From: Nocardioides limicola
GTDB taxonomy: Bacteria > Actinomycetota > Actinomycetes > Propionibacteriales > Nocardioidaceae
Direction of reading: 5' to 3'
Assembly: GCF_016827675.1 (NCBI RefSeq)
Contig: NZ_JAERJA010000001.1
Span: forward strand, 124,001-188,000
Length of the DNA stretch: 64,000 bases
The notes beneath the pieces are model-generated. The model did not search any database. It saw only the letters and a list, made by a program, of their open reading frames with translations, and was not told the DNA's origin. Shown piece after piece: positions 1 through 8,582 of this stretch. The position numbers and the translations under genes are program-made. How positions within the stretch are numbered: the stretch's first letter is position 1; each line of letters begins with the position of its first letter.

Positions 1-945
1 GAGGTGGTCATCGCCGACGACTTCTCCAACGCCAAGCCCACCGTCCTGCCCCGACTCGAAGAGCTGGCGGGCACCACGCTCACCAGTCACAGGATCGACC
101 TGACCGACCGGGTGGCCACCGATCGGCTCTTCGCCACCGAGCGACTCGACGCAGTGATCCACTTCGCCGGCCTCAAGGCGGTGGGGGAGAGCGCCGAGAA
201 GCCGCTGGCCTACTACGACACGAACCTCTCCTCGACCTTCTCGCTGCTGGCCGCGATGCGCGCCCACGACGTACGCCGGTTCGTCTTCTCGTCCTCGGCC
301 ACCGTCTACGGGGACTCTGCCCCGGTGCCGTACCACGAGGACTACCGGCCGCTGGATGCCTCCAGCCCCTACGGCAGCACCAAGGTGATGATCGAGCGGG
401 TGCTCAGCGACGTCGCCCACGCCGAGGGCTTCCGGGTGGCTCTGCTGCGCTACTTCAACCCGGTCGGCGCCCACGAGTCCGGCACCATCGGCGAAGACCC
501 CCAGGGCATCCCCAACAACCTGATGCCGTTCATCGCCCAGGTCGCCGTCGGCCGGCGGGAGCGGCTCACGGTCTTCGGTGCCGACTACCCGACCCTGGAC
601 GGGACCTGCCGGCGCGACTACATCCACGTCGCCGACCTCGCGGACGGCCACGTCGCCGCGCTGGACCACCTCGACCAGATGTCCGCACCGGTGCGGGCCT
701 TCAACCTCGGCTCCGGCGAACCCAGCAGCGTCCTGGAGATGATCGCTGCCTTCGAGCGGGCGTCCGGCCGCCAGATCCCGTACGACGTGGGGCCACGGCG
801 GGCCGGGGACCTGGCGGAGTTCTGGGGGGACCCCGCCAGAGCAGCGACCGAACTCGGCTGGCGCACCAGCCGCAGCATCGACGACATGTGTGCCGACACC
901 TGGCGGTGGCAGTCGGCGAACCCCCACGGCTACCCGGACGCGTGA
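1..945 (+). CDS. galE: UDP-glucose 4-epimerase, 5'-truncated by window edge
   Basis: Interconverts UDP-glucose and UDP-galactose (Leloir pathway, cell-wall sugar supply); cytoplasmic, NAD-dependent short-chain dehydrogenase fold. The reading frame is open from base 1, and the usual N-terminal GxxGxxG nucleotide loop is missing because the gene starts upstream of the window. Visible family marks are FAGLKAVGES, the SSSATVYG serine stretch and the catalytic YGSTK (Tyr at 370-372), followed by RYFNPVGAH and the late CRRDYIHVADLADGH. Stop at 943-945. The next gene begins 1 nt later, so the two are probably translationally coupled. Family assignment is secure; preference for galactose over another epimer is inferred. 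Confidence 0.93.
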   Translation, partial: EVVIADDFSNAKPTVLPRLEELAGTTLTSHRIDLTDRVATDRLFATERLDAVIHFAGLKAVGESAEKPLAYYDTNLSSTFSLLAAMRAHDVRRFVFSSSATVYGDSAPVPYHEDYRPLDASSPYGSTKVMIERVLSDVAHAEGFRVALLRYFNPVGAHESGTIGEDPQGIPNNLMPFIAQVAVGRRERLTVFGADYPTLDGTCRRDYIHVADLADGHVAALDHLDQMSAPVRAFNLGSGEPSSVLEMIAAFERASGRQIPYDVGPRRAGDLAEFWGDPARAATELGWRTSRSIDDMCADTWRWQSANPHGYPDA

Positions 946-946
946 C

Positions 947-1792
947 GTGGCCGACCACCTGCGCCGCCTGGGTCCCGGCGACCTGACCGCGTTGCTGGGG
1001 TTGGCGTCAGCCGATCCGGTGGTCAACGTCTTCGTCGAGTCCCGGCTCCGGCAGGGCGGCTTGGACCAACGCTGGCTGGGCGGTCAGGTGTGGGGCCGGT
1101 TCGTCGGCGACGAACTCGTCGCCGGGTGCTACGTCGGCGCCAACCTGGTGCCGATCGGCGCCGACCCCGACTCGATGCGGGCGTTCGGCGACCATGCGGC
1201 CGGCCAGCGGCGGACCAGCTCCACGATCGTCGGCCGGACCGAACTGGTCCGGCCGTTCTGGGAGGCGCTGGACGGCGCCTGGGGTGAGCCTCGCGAGCTC
1301 CGCTGGCGCCAGCCCCACCTGGAGTTGCGGCGTACCGACGTCGACAGCACCGTCGAGCGTGACCTGCAGGTGCGCCGGACCAGCGCCGAGGAGGTGCCGG
1401 TGGTCTTTCCGGCGTGCGTGGCCATGTACACCGAGGAGGTCGGCGTCAGCCCCGCCGACTCCGGCGGCGAGGGGCTCTACCGGGCTCGGATCGAGCAACT
1501 CGTCGGCCGCGGCTGGTCGTTCTCCCGGATCGAGGACGACGACGTGGTCTTCAAGGCCGAGGTGTCCTGCGCGACCGGCGCCGCGGCCCAGGTGCAGGGT
1601 GTCTGGGTGGCCCCGCACCGACGCGGCCAGGGGCTGGGGACCCGCGGCATGGCCGCTGTGGTCGACGTCGTCCTGGCCGAGATCGCCCCGACCGTCTCCC
1701 TCTACGTCAACGAATGGAACACCGCCGCCCGGGCGGCGTACCAGCGGATCGGCTTCCAGCAGACCGCGATGTTCAGCACGCTGATGTTCTAG
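947..1792 (+). CDS. GNAT N-acetyltransferase with N-terminal DUF4081 domain
   Basis: Predicted acetyl-CoA-dependent acyltransferase of about 281 residues. An N-terminal region (about 1-130) resembles DUF4081, and a C-terminal GNAT domain carries the acetyl-CoA loop RRGQGLGTRG and the late NEWNTAARAAYQRIGF segment. I chose GTG at 947, one base after the galE stop. Upstream in-frame ATG (890) would overlap galE by 56 nt and adds a low-complexity tail. Proteins of this type lie between ispG and proS in many Actinobacteria, so the location just ahead of proS fits a vertically inherited gene. Substrate unknown. Confidence 0.85.
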   Translation: MADHLRRLGPGDLTALLGLASADPVVNVFVESRLRQGGLDQRWLGGQVWGRFVGDELVAGCYVGANLVPIGADPDSMRAFGDHAAGQRRTSSTIVGRTELVRPFWEALDGAWGEPRELRWRQPHLELRRTDVDSTVERDLQVRRTSAEEVPVVFPACVAMYTEEVGVSPADSGGEGLYRARIEQLVGRGWSFSRIEDDDVVFKAEVSCATGAAAQVQGVWVAPHRRGQGLGTRGMAAVVDVVLAEIAPTVSLYVNEWNTAARAAYQRIGFQQTAMFSTLMF

Positions 1793-1836
1793 AAAGGGCG
1801 AGTGCGCCCACTGGAGTCATCTGTGAGGATGTGGCC

Positions 1837-3729
1837 ATGGTCACCAGCTATGCCGACGCCTTCGACCGCTCGGTCACCGAGCCCGAGGCCTTCTGGGCCG
1901 CCGCAGCCGAGGCGGTCGACTGGTTCTCCAAGCCGACCCGGATCCTGGACTCGTCGCGGCCGCCTTTCCACCGATGGTTCGTCGACGGCACTCTGAACAC
2001 CTGCTACAACGCCTTGGACAGGCACGTGATCGCCGGCCACGCCGACCGGGTGGCGTTGCAGTACGACAGCCCGGTGACCGGCAGCCAGCGGTCCTGGACG
2101 TACGCCGAACTGCTCGCCGAGGTCGCCGCGTTCGCCGGCGCCCTGCACTCGGTGGGGGTGGGCAAGGGCGACCGGGTGATCATCTACATGCCGATGATCG
2201 GCGAGGCCGTGATCGCGATGCTGGCCTGCGCCCGGATCGGCGCGGTGCACTCGGTGGTCTTCGGTGGCTTCGCTCCCCAGGAGTTGGCGGTCCGCATCGA
2301 TGACGCCCGGCCGGTGGCCATCGTCACCGCCAGTTGCGGCATCGAACGCGACCGGGTGATCGAGTACAAGCCTTTCGTGGACGCCGCCATCGAGCTGGCC
2401 GAGCACCAGCCCCAGGCCGTGGTGGTCAAGCAACGGCCCCAGGCGGTCGCGGAGATGGTGCCCGGGCGCGACATCGACTTCGACGTGCTGATGAAGGTGG
2501 GCCGCACCGAGCCGGCCGCCTGCGTCGAGGTGGCCGCCACCGACCCGCTCTACATCCTCTACACCTCCGGCACCACCGGGAAGCCCAAGGGCATCGTCCG
2601 CGACAACGGCGGGCATGCGGTGGCGATGGCGTGGTCGCTGCCGAACATCTACGGCTGCTCGGCCGGGGACGTCTTCTGGGCGGCCTCGGACGTGGGCTGG
2701 GTGGTCGGCCACTCCTACATCGTCTATGCGCCGCTGATCTGCGGGGCCACCACGGTGCTCTATGAGGGCAAGCCGGTCGGCACCCCCGACGCCGGGGAGT
2801 TCTGGCGGGTGATCGCCGACCATCGGGTCAAGGCGCTGTTCACCGCCCCGACCGCGATCCGGGCGATCCGCAAGGAGGACCCGGACGCGGCGCTGCTGGC
2901 CGGCCACGACACCTCCAGCCTGCAGACGCTCTTCCTGGCCGGGGAACGGCTGGATCCGGACACCTACCACTGGGCGAGTGAGAAGCTCGGGGTCCCGGTG
3001 GTCGACAACTGGTGGCAGACCGAGACCGGCTGGCCGATCGCGGCGAACCTGCGTGGGCTGGCGCCGATGCCGATCAAGGCCGGCTCCCCGTCGGTGCCGG
3101 TGCCCGGATTCAACGTACGGATCCTCGACGACCGGGCCGAGCCGGTGCCCGCCGGCACCGAGGGTGCGATCTGTCTGAAGCTGCCGCTGCCGCCCGGCAC
3201 CCTGCCCACCCTGTGGGGGGACGACGACCGGTTCGTGTCGGCGTACCTGACCGAGGTGCCCGGCCACTATCTCTCCGGTGACTCCGGCTTCGTGGACGAC
3301 GATGGCTACCTGTTCGTGATGGGACGCACCGACGACGTGATCAACGTGGCCGGGCATCGACTCTCCACCGGGTCGATGGAGGCGGTCATCGCCGGCCACC
3401 CGGCGGTGGCCGAGTGCGCGGTGATCGGTGTCGCGGACCCGTTGAAGGGCCAGGTGCCGCGGGCGCTGGTGGTCCTCAAGGCGGGCGTGGAGACCTCCCC
3501 GGAGACCGTGAGCGCGGAGGTGGTGGCCGCGGTCCGCACTCAGATCGGTGCGGTGGCGGCGCTCCGTGAGGTGGCGGTGGTGGACGCGCTGCCGAAGACC
3601 CGGTCGGGCAAGATCCTGCGCAAGACGATGCGCGAGATCGCCGACGGACGCGACGCGGCGGTGCCGTCGACGATCGAGGACGCGAGCGTCCTGGAGCGGC
3701 TGCGACCGGTGCTGCAACCGACGAGCTGA
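1837..3729 (+). CDS. prpE: propionyl-CoA synthetase (PrpE-type acyl-CoA synthetase)
   Basis: Activates propionate (acetate more weakly) to the CoA thioester via an acyl-AMP intermediate in the cytoplasm, feeding methylcitrate or methylmalonyl routes. 630 residues, the normal family size. Adenylate-forming core motif YTSGTTGKPKG is followed by the PrpE-type IVRDNGGHAVAMAW and GWVVGHSYIVYAPL, which favour PrpE over Acs. Later come WWQTETGWPIAAN, MGRTDDVINVAGHRL and the C-terminal acetylation-type lysine in KTRSGKILRK. ATG 1837 has a GAGGA about 8 nt upstream; GTG 1831 is an alternative. Stands between the GNAT gene and proS, all on the plus strand. Confidence 0.93.
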   Translation: MVTSYADAFDRSVTEPEAFWAAAAEAVDWFSKPTRILDSSRPPFHRWFVDGTLNTCYNALDRHVIAGHADRVALQYDSPVTGSQRSWTYAELLAEVAAFAGALHSVGVGKGDRVIIYMPMIGEAVIAMLACARIGAVHSVVFGGFAPQELAVRIDDARPVAIVTASCGIERDRVIEYKPFVDAAIELAEHQPQAVVVKQRPQAVAEMVPGRDIDFDVLMKVGRTEPAACVEVAATDPLYILYTSGTTGKPKGIVRDNGGHAVAMAWSLPNIYGCSAGDVFWAASDVGWVVGHSYIVYAPLICGATTVLYEGKPVGTPDAGEFWRVIADHRVKALFTAPTAIRAIRKEDPDAALLAGHDTSSLQTLFLAGERLDPDTYHWASEKLGVPVVDNWWQTETGWPIAANLRGLAPMPIKAGSPSVPVPGFNVRILDDRAEPVPAGTEGAICLKLPLPPGTLPTLWGDDDRFVSAYLTEVPGHYLSGDSGFVDDDGYLFVMGRTDDVINVAGHRLSTGSMEAVIAGHPAVAECAVIGVADPLKGQVPRALVVLKAGVETSPETVSAEVVAAVRTQIGAVAALREVAVVDALPKTRSGKILRKTMREIADGRDAAVPSTIEDASVLERLRPVLQPTS

Positions 3730-3737
3730 GCGCCGGA

Positions 3738-3750
3738 TAGCCTTGCGGCC
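3738..3750 (+). promoter_or_regulatory. leaderless promoter of proS (-10 and spacer)
   Basis: TAGCCT at 3738-3743 fits the actinobacterial TANNNT -10 box. The ATG of proS starts 7 nt later at 3751, where transcription should begin. No Shine-Dalgarno lies before this ATG. No convincing -35 is visible. Confidence 0.6.
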
Positions 3751-5532
3751 ATGAGTGCACGCACCCCGGCGATCCTGCGGATGTCCCAGCTGTTCCTGCG
3801 CACCCTGCGTGACGACCCCGCGGACGCCGAGGTGCCCAGCCACAGGCTGCTGGTCCGCGCCGGCTACATCCGCCGGGTGGCGCCGGGCATCTACACCTGG
3901 CTGCCGCTGGGGCTGCGGGTCTACCGCAACGTGGAACGCATCGTCCGCAACGAGATGGACGCGATCGGCGCGCAGGAGCTGCAGTTCCCCGCGCTGCTGC
4001 CGCGGGAGCCCTACGAGGCCACCAACAGGTGGACCGAGTACGGCGACGGCCTCTTCCGGCTGAAGGACCGCAAGCAGGGCGACTACCTGCTCGGCCCCAC
4101 CCACGAGGAGATGTTCACGCTGGCGGTGAAGGACCTCTTCTCCTCCTACAAGGACCTGCCGATCTGGCTCTACCAGATCCAGACCAAGTACCGCGACGAG
4201 GCTCGCCCCCGGGCGGGGCTGATCCGCGGGCGTGAGTTCGTGATGAAGGACTCCTACTCCTTCGACACCACCGACGAGGGTCTGGAGCGGTCCTACCAGG
4301 CGCACCGCGACGCCTATACCCGGATCTTCGACCGGCTCGGGTTCGACTACGTGGTGGTGGAGGCCACCTCCGGGGCCATGGGCGGCTCGAAGTCCGAGGA
4401 GTTCCTGGCCGTCAGCGCCATCGGCGAGGACACCTTCGTCCGGTCCCCGGGTGGGTACGCCGCCAACGTCGAGGCGGTGACCACCCCCGTCCCCGACCCG
4501 GTGGACTACACCGACATCCCGGCGGCGCACGCCGAGGCGACCCCGGAGACGCCGACCATCGAGACCCTGGTCGACCACCTCAACGCGCACTTCCCCCGCG
4601 CCGAGGGGCCGTGGACGGCCGCGGACACCCTCAAGAACGTGCTGGTGGTGCTCAGGCATCCCGACGGCCGCCGGGAGCCGTTGGCGATCGGCGTCCCCGG
4701 CGACCGTGAGGTGGACGCCAAGCGGCTCGAGGCCCAGGTCGCCCCGGCCGAGGTGGAGCCGTTCGGCGAGGCCGACTTCGCGGCGCACCCGGACCTGGTC
4801 AAGGGCTACATCGGCCCCGGCGTGCTGGGTGAGACGGCTGCCACCAAGATCCGCTACCTGGTCGACCCGCGGGTGGTCACCGGCACCCGCTGGGTGACCG
4901 GCGCCGACATCCCCGGCAGCCACGTGATCGACCTGGTCGCCGGCCGGGACTTCACCCCCGACGGGACCATCGAGGCCGCCGAGGTGCTGGCCGGTGACCC
5001 GGCCCCGGACGGCTCCGGGCCGCTGGAACTGGCCCGCGGCATCGAGATGGGCCACGTCTTCCAGTTGGGTCGCAAGTACGCCGAGGCGCTCGGCCTGCAG
5101 GTACTGGACGAGAACGGCAAGCTGGTCACCGTCACCATGGGCTCCTACGGGGTCGGTGTCTCCCGGGCGGTCCCGGTGATCGCCGAGGACAACCACGATG
5201 AACTCGGTCTGTGCTGGCCGCGGGAGATCGCGCCGGCCGACGTGCACGTGGTCGCCGCCGGCAAGGACCCGGCGATCTTCGCGGGTGCGGAGCAGCTGTG
5301 TCTGGAGTTGGCGGCCGCGGGCGTGCAGGTCCTCTACGACGACCGGGCCGGCAAGGTCAGCCCCGGGGTGAAGTTCAAGGACGCCGAGCTGATCGGCGTA
5401 CCGACGATCGTGACCGTCGGTCGCGGGCTGGTCGACGGGCTGATCGAGGTCAAGGACCGGCGCAGCGGCGAACGCACCGAGGTCGCTCTCGACGACGCGG
5501 TGACGCACCTGGTGGACCTGGTCCGCGGCTGA
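3751..5532 (+). CDS. proS: prolyl-tRNA synthetase, bacterial type
   Basis: Charges tRNA-Pro with proline; class II synthetase with an editing insertion domain, cytoplasmic dimer. 593 residues. Class II signatures: motif 1 region around [15 protein letters not shown], motif 2 [12 protein letters not shown], and motif 3 in the [17 protein letters not shown] stretch. The INS editing domain occupies roughly residues 210-400. [13 protein letters not shown] precedes it, as in bacterial-type ProS. ATG at 3751 is placed as a leaderless start behind a -10 box. Ends convergently with the DUF4439 gene. No anomaly seen. Confidence 0.97.
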   Translation: MSARTPAILRMSQLFLRTLRDDPADAEVPSHRLLVRAGYIRRVAPGIYTWLPLGLRVYRNVERIVRNEMDAIGAQELQFPALLPREPYEATNRWTEYGDGLFRLKDRKQGDYLLGPTHEEMFTLAVKDLFSSYKDLPIWLYQIQTKYRDEARPRAGLIRGREFVMKDSYSFDTTDEGLERSYQAHRDAYTRIFDRLGFDYVVVEATSGAMGGSKSEEFLAVSAIGEDTFVRSPGGYAANVEAVTTPVPDPVDYTDIPAAHAEATPETPTIETLVDHLNAHFPRAEGPWTAADTLKNVLVVLRHPDGRREPLAIGVPGDREVDAKRLEAQVAPAEVEPFGEADFAAHPDLVKGYIGPGVLGETAATKIRYLVDPRVVTGTRWVTGADIPGSHVIDLVAGRDFTPDGTIEAAEVLAGDPAPDGSGPLELARGIEMGHVFQLGRKYAEALGLQVLDENGKLVTVTMGSYGVGVSRAVPVIAEDNHDELGLCWPREIAPADVHVVAAGKDPAIFAGAEQLCLELAAAGVQVLYDDRAGKVSPGVKFKDAELIGVPTIVTVGRGLVDGLIEVKDRRSGERTEVALDDAVTHLVDLVRG

Positions 5533-5563
5533 CCAGCGGTCCGGAGGGCTGCCTATCCCTGCA

Positions 5564-5626
5564 TTGCATAAAAATGCAAGGGTGCGAGTCCACCGTTCAG
5601 GGCGGATCCGTTGCAGACTTGTGCAA
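5564..5626. promoter_or_regulatory. twin dyads TTGCA-N6-TGCAA in a convergent gap
   Basis: Two inverted repeats with the same half-sites and the same 6-nt spacer lie at 5564-5579 (a longer perfect 6+4+6 palindrome with an A-rich centre) and 5611-5626, 47 bp apart. They sit between the stop of proS and the stop of the minus-strand DUF4439 gene, so no known promoter is adjacent. The first copy could instead act as a terminator hairpin, because it is flanked by CCC and GGG. Regulator not identified. Confidence 0.45.
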
Positions 5627-5627
5627 G

Positions 5628-6035
5628 TCAGCGGCCCGCGAGTTCGTCGAGGCCGGGGAAGTGCTCGGGGCTCCCTCGGAATCCGAGCGCGCGGGCTGCG
5701 GCGTCTGTGAGGGCGTTCGCCGGCCAGCGGCGCTCCTCGCCGGTGAGTGCGGCCACCAGCGCCGCGTAGCCGGTGGCGCACGCCTGCTCGACCGCCAGCG
5801 CCGCCTCCAGAGGCTCCTCGGCCAGCAGTTCGTACGCGGGCGCTGAGGGCACCGGCGTCTCGCCCGCGGCCCGCAGCGCCAGCTCGGCGTGGTCGCGGCG
5901 GCTCCGATGTACGTCGTGCGCCTGCGCGAGCAGCAACGCCTCCGCCTCGGACTCGTGCCGGGCTGCCAGCAGCCCGAACGTCCACACCGCCGCGTGCTCG
6001 GCGGCCAGCACCTGCTGCCACACCTGGGTCCTCAT
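5628..6035 (-). CDS. DUF4439 ferritin-like domain protein
   Basis: 135-residue alanine-rich, all-helical protein resembling the DUF4439 ferritin-like family (Rv2844-type gene between proS and rimP in mycobacteria). It starts at ATG 6035 and overlaps the stop of the upstream lipoprotein gene by ATGA, so the pair is co-translated. Visible features: EHAAVWTFGLLAARH near the N-terminus, an HDVHRSRRDHAELALRAAG helix with many His/Glu typical of a four-helix bundle, and the ending HFPGLDELAGR. No signal peptide. Function unknown; metal binding would be inference from fold only. Confidence 0.8.
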   Translation of the reverse strand: MRTQVWQQVLAAEHAAVWTFGLLAARHESEAEALLLAQAHDVHRSRRDHAELALRAAGETPVPSAPAYELLAEEPLEAALAVEQACATGYAALVAALTGEERRWPANALTDAAARALGFRGSPEHFPGLDELAGR

Positions 6036-6574
6036 GCGGCACCCGACTCCGGCTGGGGCAGGGTGAGCAGCTGCTGGGTCACGGCAGCCGCCATCGCGGC
6101 CAGCACCCGCGCGAACCCGCCGCTCTCGGCGGCGACCACCTGGTCGGCGAGCTGCCGTTGCCAGGCCAGGTGTCGCCGGCGTACGACGCGCAGCGCGGCG
6201 CCGCTGCGGCGCGGTACCGGATCGGGAGCAGGGTCGGGCGTCGGCGTGACCGCGGCCTCCTCGACCTCGCCGGCCTGCTCCAGGCCCTCGCCGAGGACCC
6301 GGGCGTGCGCGGAGTGCATCGTCGCCAGCCGGTGCAGTGGGCCGGAGAGCCCCGGATGCGCCAGCACCACCGCGGTCAGGAACTCCCGGTGCCCGGCGAC
6401 CGCGGCCAACACCTGCTGGCGCAGCACCTCGTCGGCAGTCGGGGTCGGCTCGGTGGCGCCGAGCGGGCTCCGCCACACCGACTCGCACCCGACCGCCGCC
6501 ACGGAGGAGACGGCCACGACGCCGCCGAGGAGCGCTCGGCGAGGCAGCGGGACGGCGGTGGGCGAGTGCGGCAC
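6032..6574 (-). CDS. twin-arginine/lipoprotein-like secreted protein of the DUF4439 pair
   Basis: 180 residues. The N-terminus has PRRALLGGVVAVSSVAAVGC: a double arginine, a hydrophobic run and a lipobox-like cysteine, predicting export and lipid anchoring. The rest is alanine- and histidine-rich helix (HREFLTAVVLAHPG, MHSAHARVLGEGLEQAG), resembling a second ferritin-like bundle. GTG start at 6574 lies 6 nt behind a TAAGGT -10 box. Equivalent to the Rv2843-type gene beside proS in mycobacteria. Divergent from rimP, with about 60 bp between them. Function unknown. Confidence 0.75.
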   Translation of the reverse strand: MPHSPTAVPLPRRALLGGVVAVSSVAAVGCESVWRSPLGATEPTPTADEVLRQQVLAAVAGHREFLTAVVLAHPGLSGPLHRLATMHSAHARVLGEGLEQAGEVEEAAVTPTPDPAPDPVPRRSGAALRVVRRRHLAWQRQLADQVVAAESGGFARVLAAMAAAVTQQLLTLPQPESGAA

Positions 6575-6580
6575 GCGGGC

Positions 6581-6586
6581 ACCTTA
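6581..6586 (-). promoter_or_regulatory. -10 box for the minus-strand lipoprotein gene
   Basis: Read on the minus strand the bases are TAAGGT, ending 6 nt before the GTG at 6574. This matches TANNNT and implies a leaderless transcript. Confidence 0.55.
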
Positions 6587-6636
6587 TCCGAGCCGCTATC
6601 GTGGGTCTCTCGCCAATTCCACAAAGGAGGTCGCCC

Positions 6637-7107
6637 GTGAGCAGCGACAGGACATCCCAGATCGAGGGAGTTCTCGCCGGCCCACTCGCCGGACTGGGGC
6701 TCGACCTCGACGCCGTGGAGCTGACCCCCGCCGGCAAGCGCCGGGTGTTGCGGGTCGTGGTGGACGCCGAGGACGGCGTCAGCCTCGACGACATCGCGGA
6801 GGCAACCAAGGAGATCAACGCCCTCCTGGACGACGACGAGACGATGGGCGAGCAGCCCTACACCCTCGAGGTGACCTCCCGCGGCGTCGACCGACCGCTG
6901 ACCCTGCCCCGGCACTGGCAGCGCAACGTGGACCGTCTGGTCAAGGTCACCCTGGTCGACGGGGACCCGGTCACCGGCCGGATCCGCGGCGTCGAGGAGG
7001 AGTCGGTCACCCTGGAGGTCGACGGTGACGAGCGCACCATCGCCGTGGCGGAGATCCGCAAGGCGCTGGTGCAGGTTGAGTTCAACGCCCGTAGCGGCGG
7101 ACAGTGA
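6637..7107 (+). CDS. rimP: ribosome maturation factor RimP
   Basis: Assists late assembly of the 30S subunit. 156 residues with the two expected parts: an N-terminal alpha/beta domain (residues about 1-90, including [23 protein letters not shown] and the [11 protein letters not shown] motif) and a C-terminal SH3-like domain ([17 protein letters not shown]). The GTG at 6637 is preceded by AAAGGAGG at 6623-6630, the best Shine-Dalgarno in the window, in contrast to the leaderless genes around it. First gene of the rimP-nusA-ylxR-infB cluster. Confidence 0.95.
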   Translation: MSSDRTSQIEGVLAGPLAGLGLDLDAVELTPAGKRRVLRVVVDAEDGVSLDDIAEATKEINALLDDDETMGEQPYTLEVTSRGVDRPLTLPRHWQRNVDRLVKVTLVDGDPVTGRIRGVEEESVTLEVDGDERTIAVAEIRKALVQVEFNARSGGQ

Positions 7108-7123
7108 AGCACGGAGGGGCACC

Positions 7124-8089
7124 ATGGACATCGACCTGAACATCCTGCGTCAACTGGAGCGCGAGAAGGGCATCTCCTTCGACGTGCTGATCGACGCGAT
7201 CGAGCAGGCGCTGCTCACCGCGTACCACAAATCCCCGGGCGCCCAGACCCGGGCGCGCGTCCAGCTCGACCGCAAGTCCGGGCACGTCACCGTGCTGGCC
7301 ACCGAGCTCGACGACGAGGGCGAGCCGGTCGGGGAGTACGACGACACCCCCGAGGGGTTCGGCCGGATCGCCGCCACCACCGCCAAGCAGATCATGCTGC
7401 AGCGGCTCCGGGACGCCGAGGACGACATCCGGTTCGGAGAGTTCTCCGGCAAGGAGGGCGACATCGTCTCCGGCGTCATCCAGCAGGGCCGCAACCCCGA
7501 CGACGTGCTTGTCGACCTCGGCAAGCTGGAGGCACTGCTGCCGGCCGGTGAGCGCGTCCCGGGTGAGGAGTATCTGCACGGCACCCGGATCAAGTGCCTG
7601 GTGATCGCGGTCCGCAAGGGCATGAAGGGGCCGCAGGTGCTGCTGTCGCGGACCCACCCACACCTGGTCAAGAAGCTCTTCGCGCTGGAGGTGCCCGAGA
7701 TCGCCGACGGCACCGTCGAGATCGCCGGCATCGCCCGGGAGGCCGGCCACCGCAGCAAGATCGCGGTCCACTCCACCGTCGCCGGCGTCAACGCCAAGGG
7801 TGCCTGCATCGGCCCGATGGGGCAGCGGGTGCGCAACGTGATGGCCGAACTGCACGGCGAGAAGATCGACATCGTCGACTGGTCCGAGGACCCGGCCGAG
7901 CTGGTGGCGCACGCGCTCTCACCGGCCCGGGTCACCTCGGTGGAGATCGTGGACGCCGAGGCGAAGTCGGCCCGGGTGGTCGTCCCGGACTTCCAACTGT
8001 CGCTGGCGATCGGCAAGGAGGGGCAGAACGCCCGACTCGCCGCGCGGCTCACCGGCTGGCGGATCGACATCCGCTCCGACGAGGCCTGA
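7124..8089 (+). CDS. nusA: transcription termination/antitermination factor NusA
   Basis: Binds RNA polymerase and modulates pausing, termination and rRNA antitermination. 321 residues: N-terminal RNAP-binding domain (about 1-125, starting [17 protein letters not shown]), S1 domain (about 130-200), then KH1 and KH2. KH1 carries the [15 protein letters not shown] loop and KH2 the [23 protein letters not shown] loop. The C-terminal acidic repeats of enterobacterial NusA are absent, normal for Actinobacteria. ATG 7124 has GGAGG at 7113-7117. Follows rimP by 16 nt. Confidence 0.97.
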   Translation: MDIDLNILRQLEREKGISFDVLIDAIEQALLTAYHKSPGAQTRARVQLDRKSGHVTVLATELDDEGEPVGEYDDTPEGFGRIAATTAKQIMLQRLRDAEDDIRFGEFSGKEGDIVSGVIQQGRNPDDVLVDLGKLEALLPAGERVPGEEYLHGTRIKCLVIAVRKGMKGPQVLLSRTHPHLVKKLFALEVPEIADGTVEIAGIAREAGHRSKIAVHSTVAGVNAKGACIGPMGQRVRNVMAELHGEKIDIVDWSEDPAELVAHALSPARVTSVEIVDAEAKSARVVVPDFQLSLAIGKEGQNARLAARLTGWRIDIRSDEA

Positions 8090-8133
8090 ACCGGGCGGCG
8101 ACGCTCGGTTCACGCTCCGGGGCCGATTACCGG

Positions 8134-8139
8134 TAGAGT
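8134..8139 (+). promoter_or_regulatory. internal -10 box ahead of ylxR
   Basis: TAGAGT lies 9 nt before the ylxR GTG (8149), with a weak TTCACG about 19 nt further upstream. This would give a leaderless internal transcript for ylxR-infB within the rimP-ribF cluster. Confidence 0.45.
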
Positions 8140-8148
8140 TGCCTGCTG

Positions 8149-8466
8149 GTGACCCGCACACGTCGTTCTCCTGTCCCCTCCGAGCTCAACGGCCCGGTAA
8201 GGACCTGCGTGGGCTGTCGGACGCGAGTCGCCAAGAACGAGTTGTTGAGGCTTGTCCTCGGGACCGATGACGCCGGCCAGCCGGCCGTTGTACCGGATCC
8301 GACGGGCAGCGCACCGGGACGCGGCGCACACCTGCACCCGACCCGGGCGTGCTTCGAGTTGGCGGTACGCCGACGAGCGTTCACCCGGGCCCTGAGGTCC
8401 CAGGTGGGGCTGGTCAGTGAACCGGTGGCCGAATTCCTCGCAGCCCGAAACGAAATGTCCGGATGA
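8149..8466 (+). CDS. ylxR: YlxR family RNA-binding protein (DUF448)
   Basis: 105-residue nucleic-acid-binding protein normally encoded between nusA and infB. Family marks: VRTCVGCRTRVAKNELLRLV and GRGAHLHPTRACFELAVRRRAFTRALR. The last helix is Arg-rich. GTG at 8149 follows a TAGAGT -10 box and has no Shine-Dalgarno, so it may be read from a leaderless mRNA as well as from the nusA transcript. Its TGA (8464-8466) overlaps an ATG (8463) that opens the chain of very small frames leading to infB. Confidence 0.92.
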   Translation: MTRTRRSPVPSELNGPVRTCVGCRTRVAKNELLRLVLGTDDAGQPAVVPDPTGSAPGRGAHLHPTRACFELAVRRRAFTRALRSQVGLVSEPVAEFLAARNEMSG

Positions 8467-8540
8467 ACACCGAGAGAAATCGGAGCAGCAGCTCATGAGC
8501 ACTCGATGAGTTCCTCGCTATGAGCGTGCACAACCACTAG
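8463..8540 (+). other. four mini reading frames chained by ATGA overlaps (infB leader)
   Basis: Starting on the ylxR stop, four tiny frames follow each other, each sharing an ATGA with its predecessor: 8463-8498 (MNTERNRSSSS), 8495-8509 (MSTR), 8506-8523 (MSSSL) and 8520-8540 (MSVHNH, TAG stop). The overlaps ATGA at 8463, 8495, 8506 and 8520 give an unbroken stop-restart ladder. The chain uses codons rare in a GC-rich genome (AGA, CTA). It ends 42 nt before the infB start. Peptide function is doubtful; a translational-coupling role is the inference. Confidence 0.55.
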
Positions 8541-8551
8541 CGGTCCGGATC

Positions 8552-8582
8552 CCTCCTCGGGGCTCGGGCCAGGAGGAGAAGC
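8552..8582 (+). promoter_or_regulatory. anti-Shine-Dalgarno hairpin in front of infB
   Basis: CCTCCT (8552-8557) is exactly complementary to AGGAGG (8571-8576), the infB ribosome-binding site, with a 13-nt loop between. The TAG of the last mini-frame is only 11 nt upstream of the stem, so a ribosome terminating there would be expected to disturb it. No measurement is available. Confidence 0.5.

Noticed and set aside
5581..5600. T-loop-like GTGCGAGTCC suggesting a tRNA remnant
   Set aside because: No acceptor or anticodon stems can be folded around it and the T-loop consensus TTCGA is not met.
1789..6042. Very long minus-strand open frame (about 1417 codons) over prpE and proS
   Set aside because: It is antisense to two well-recognised genes; composition is His/Arg/Gly-rich, as expected of a GC-driven shadow frame.
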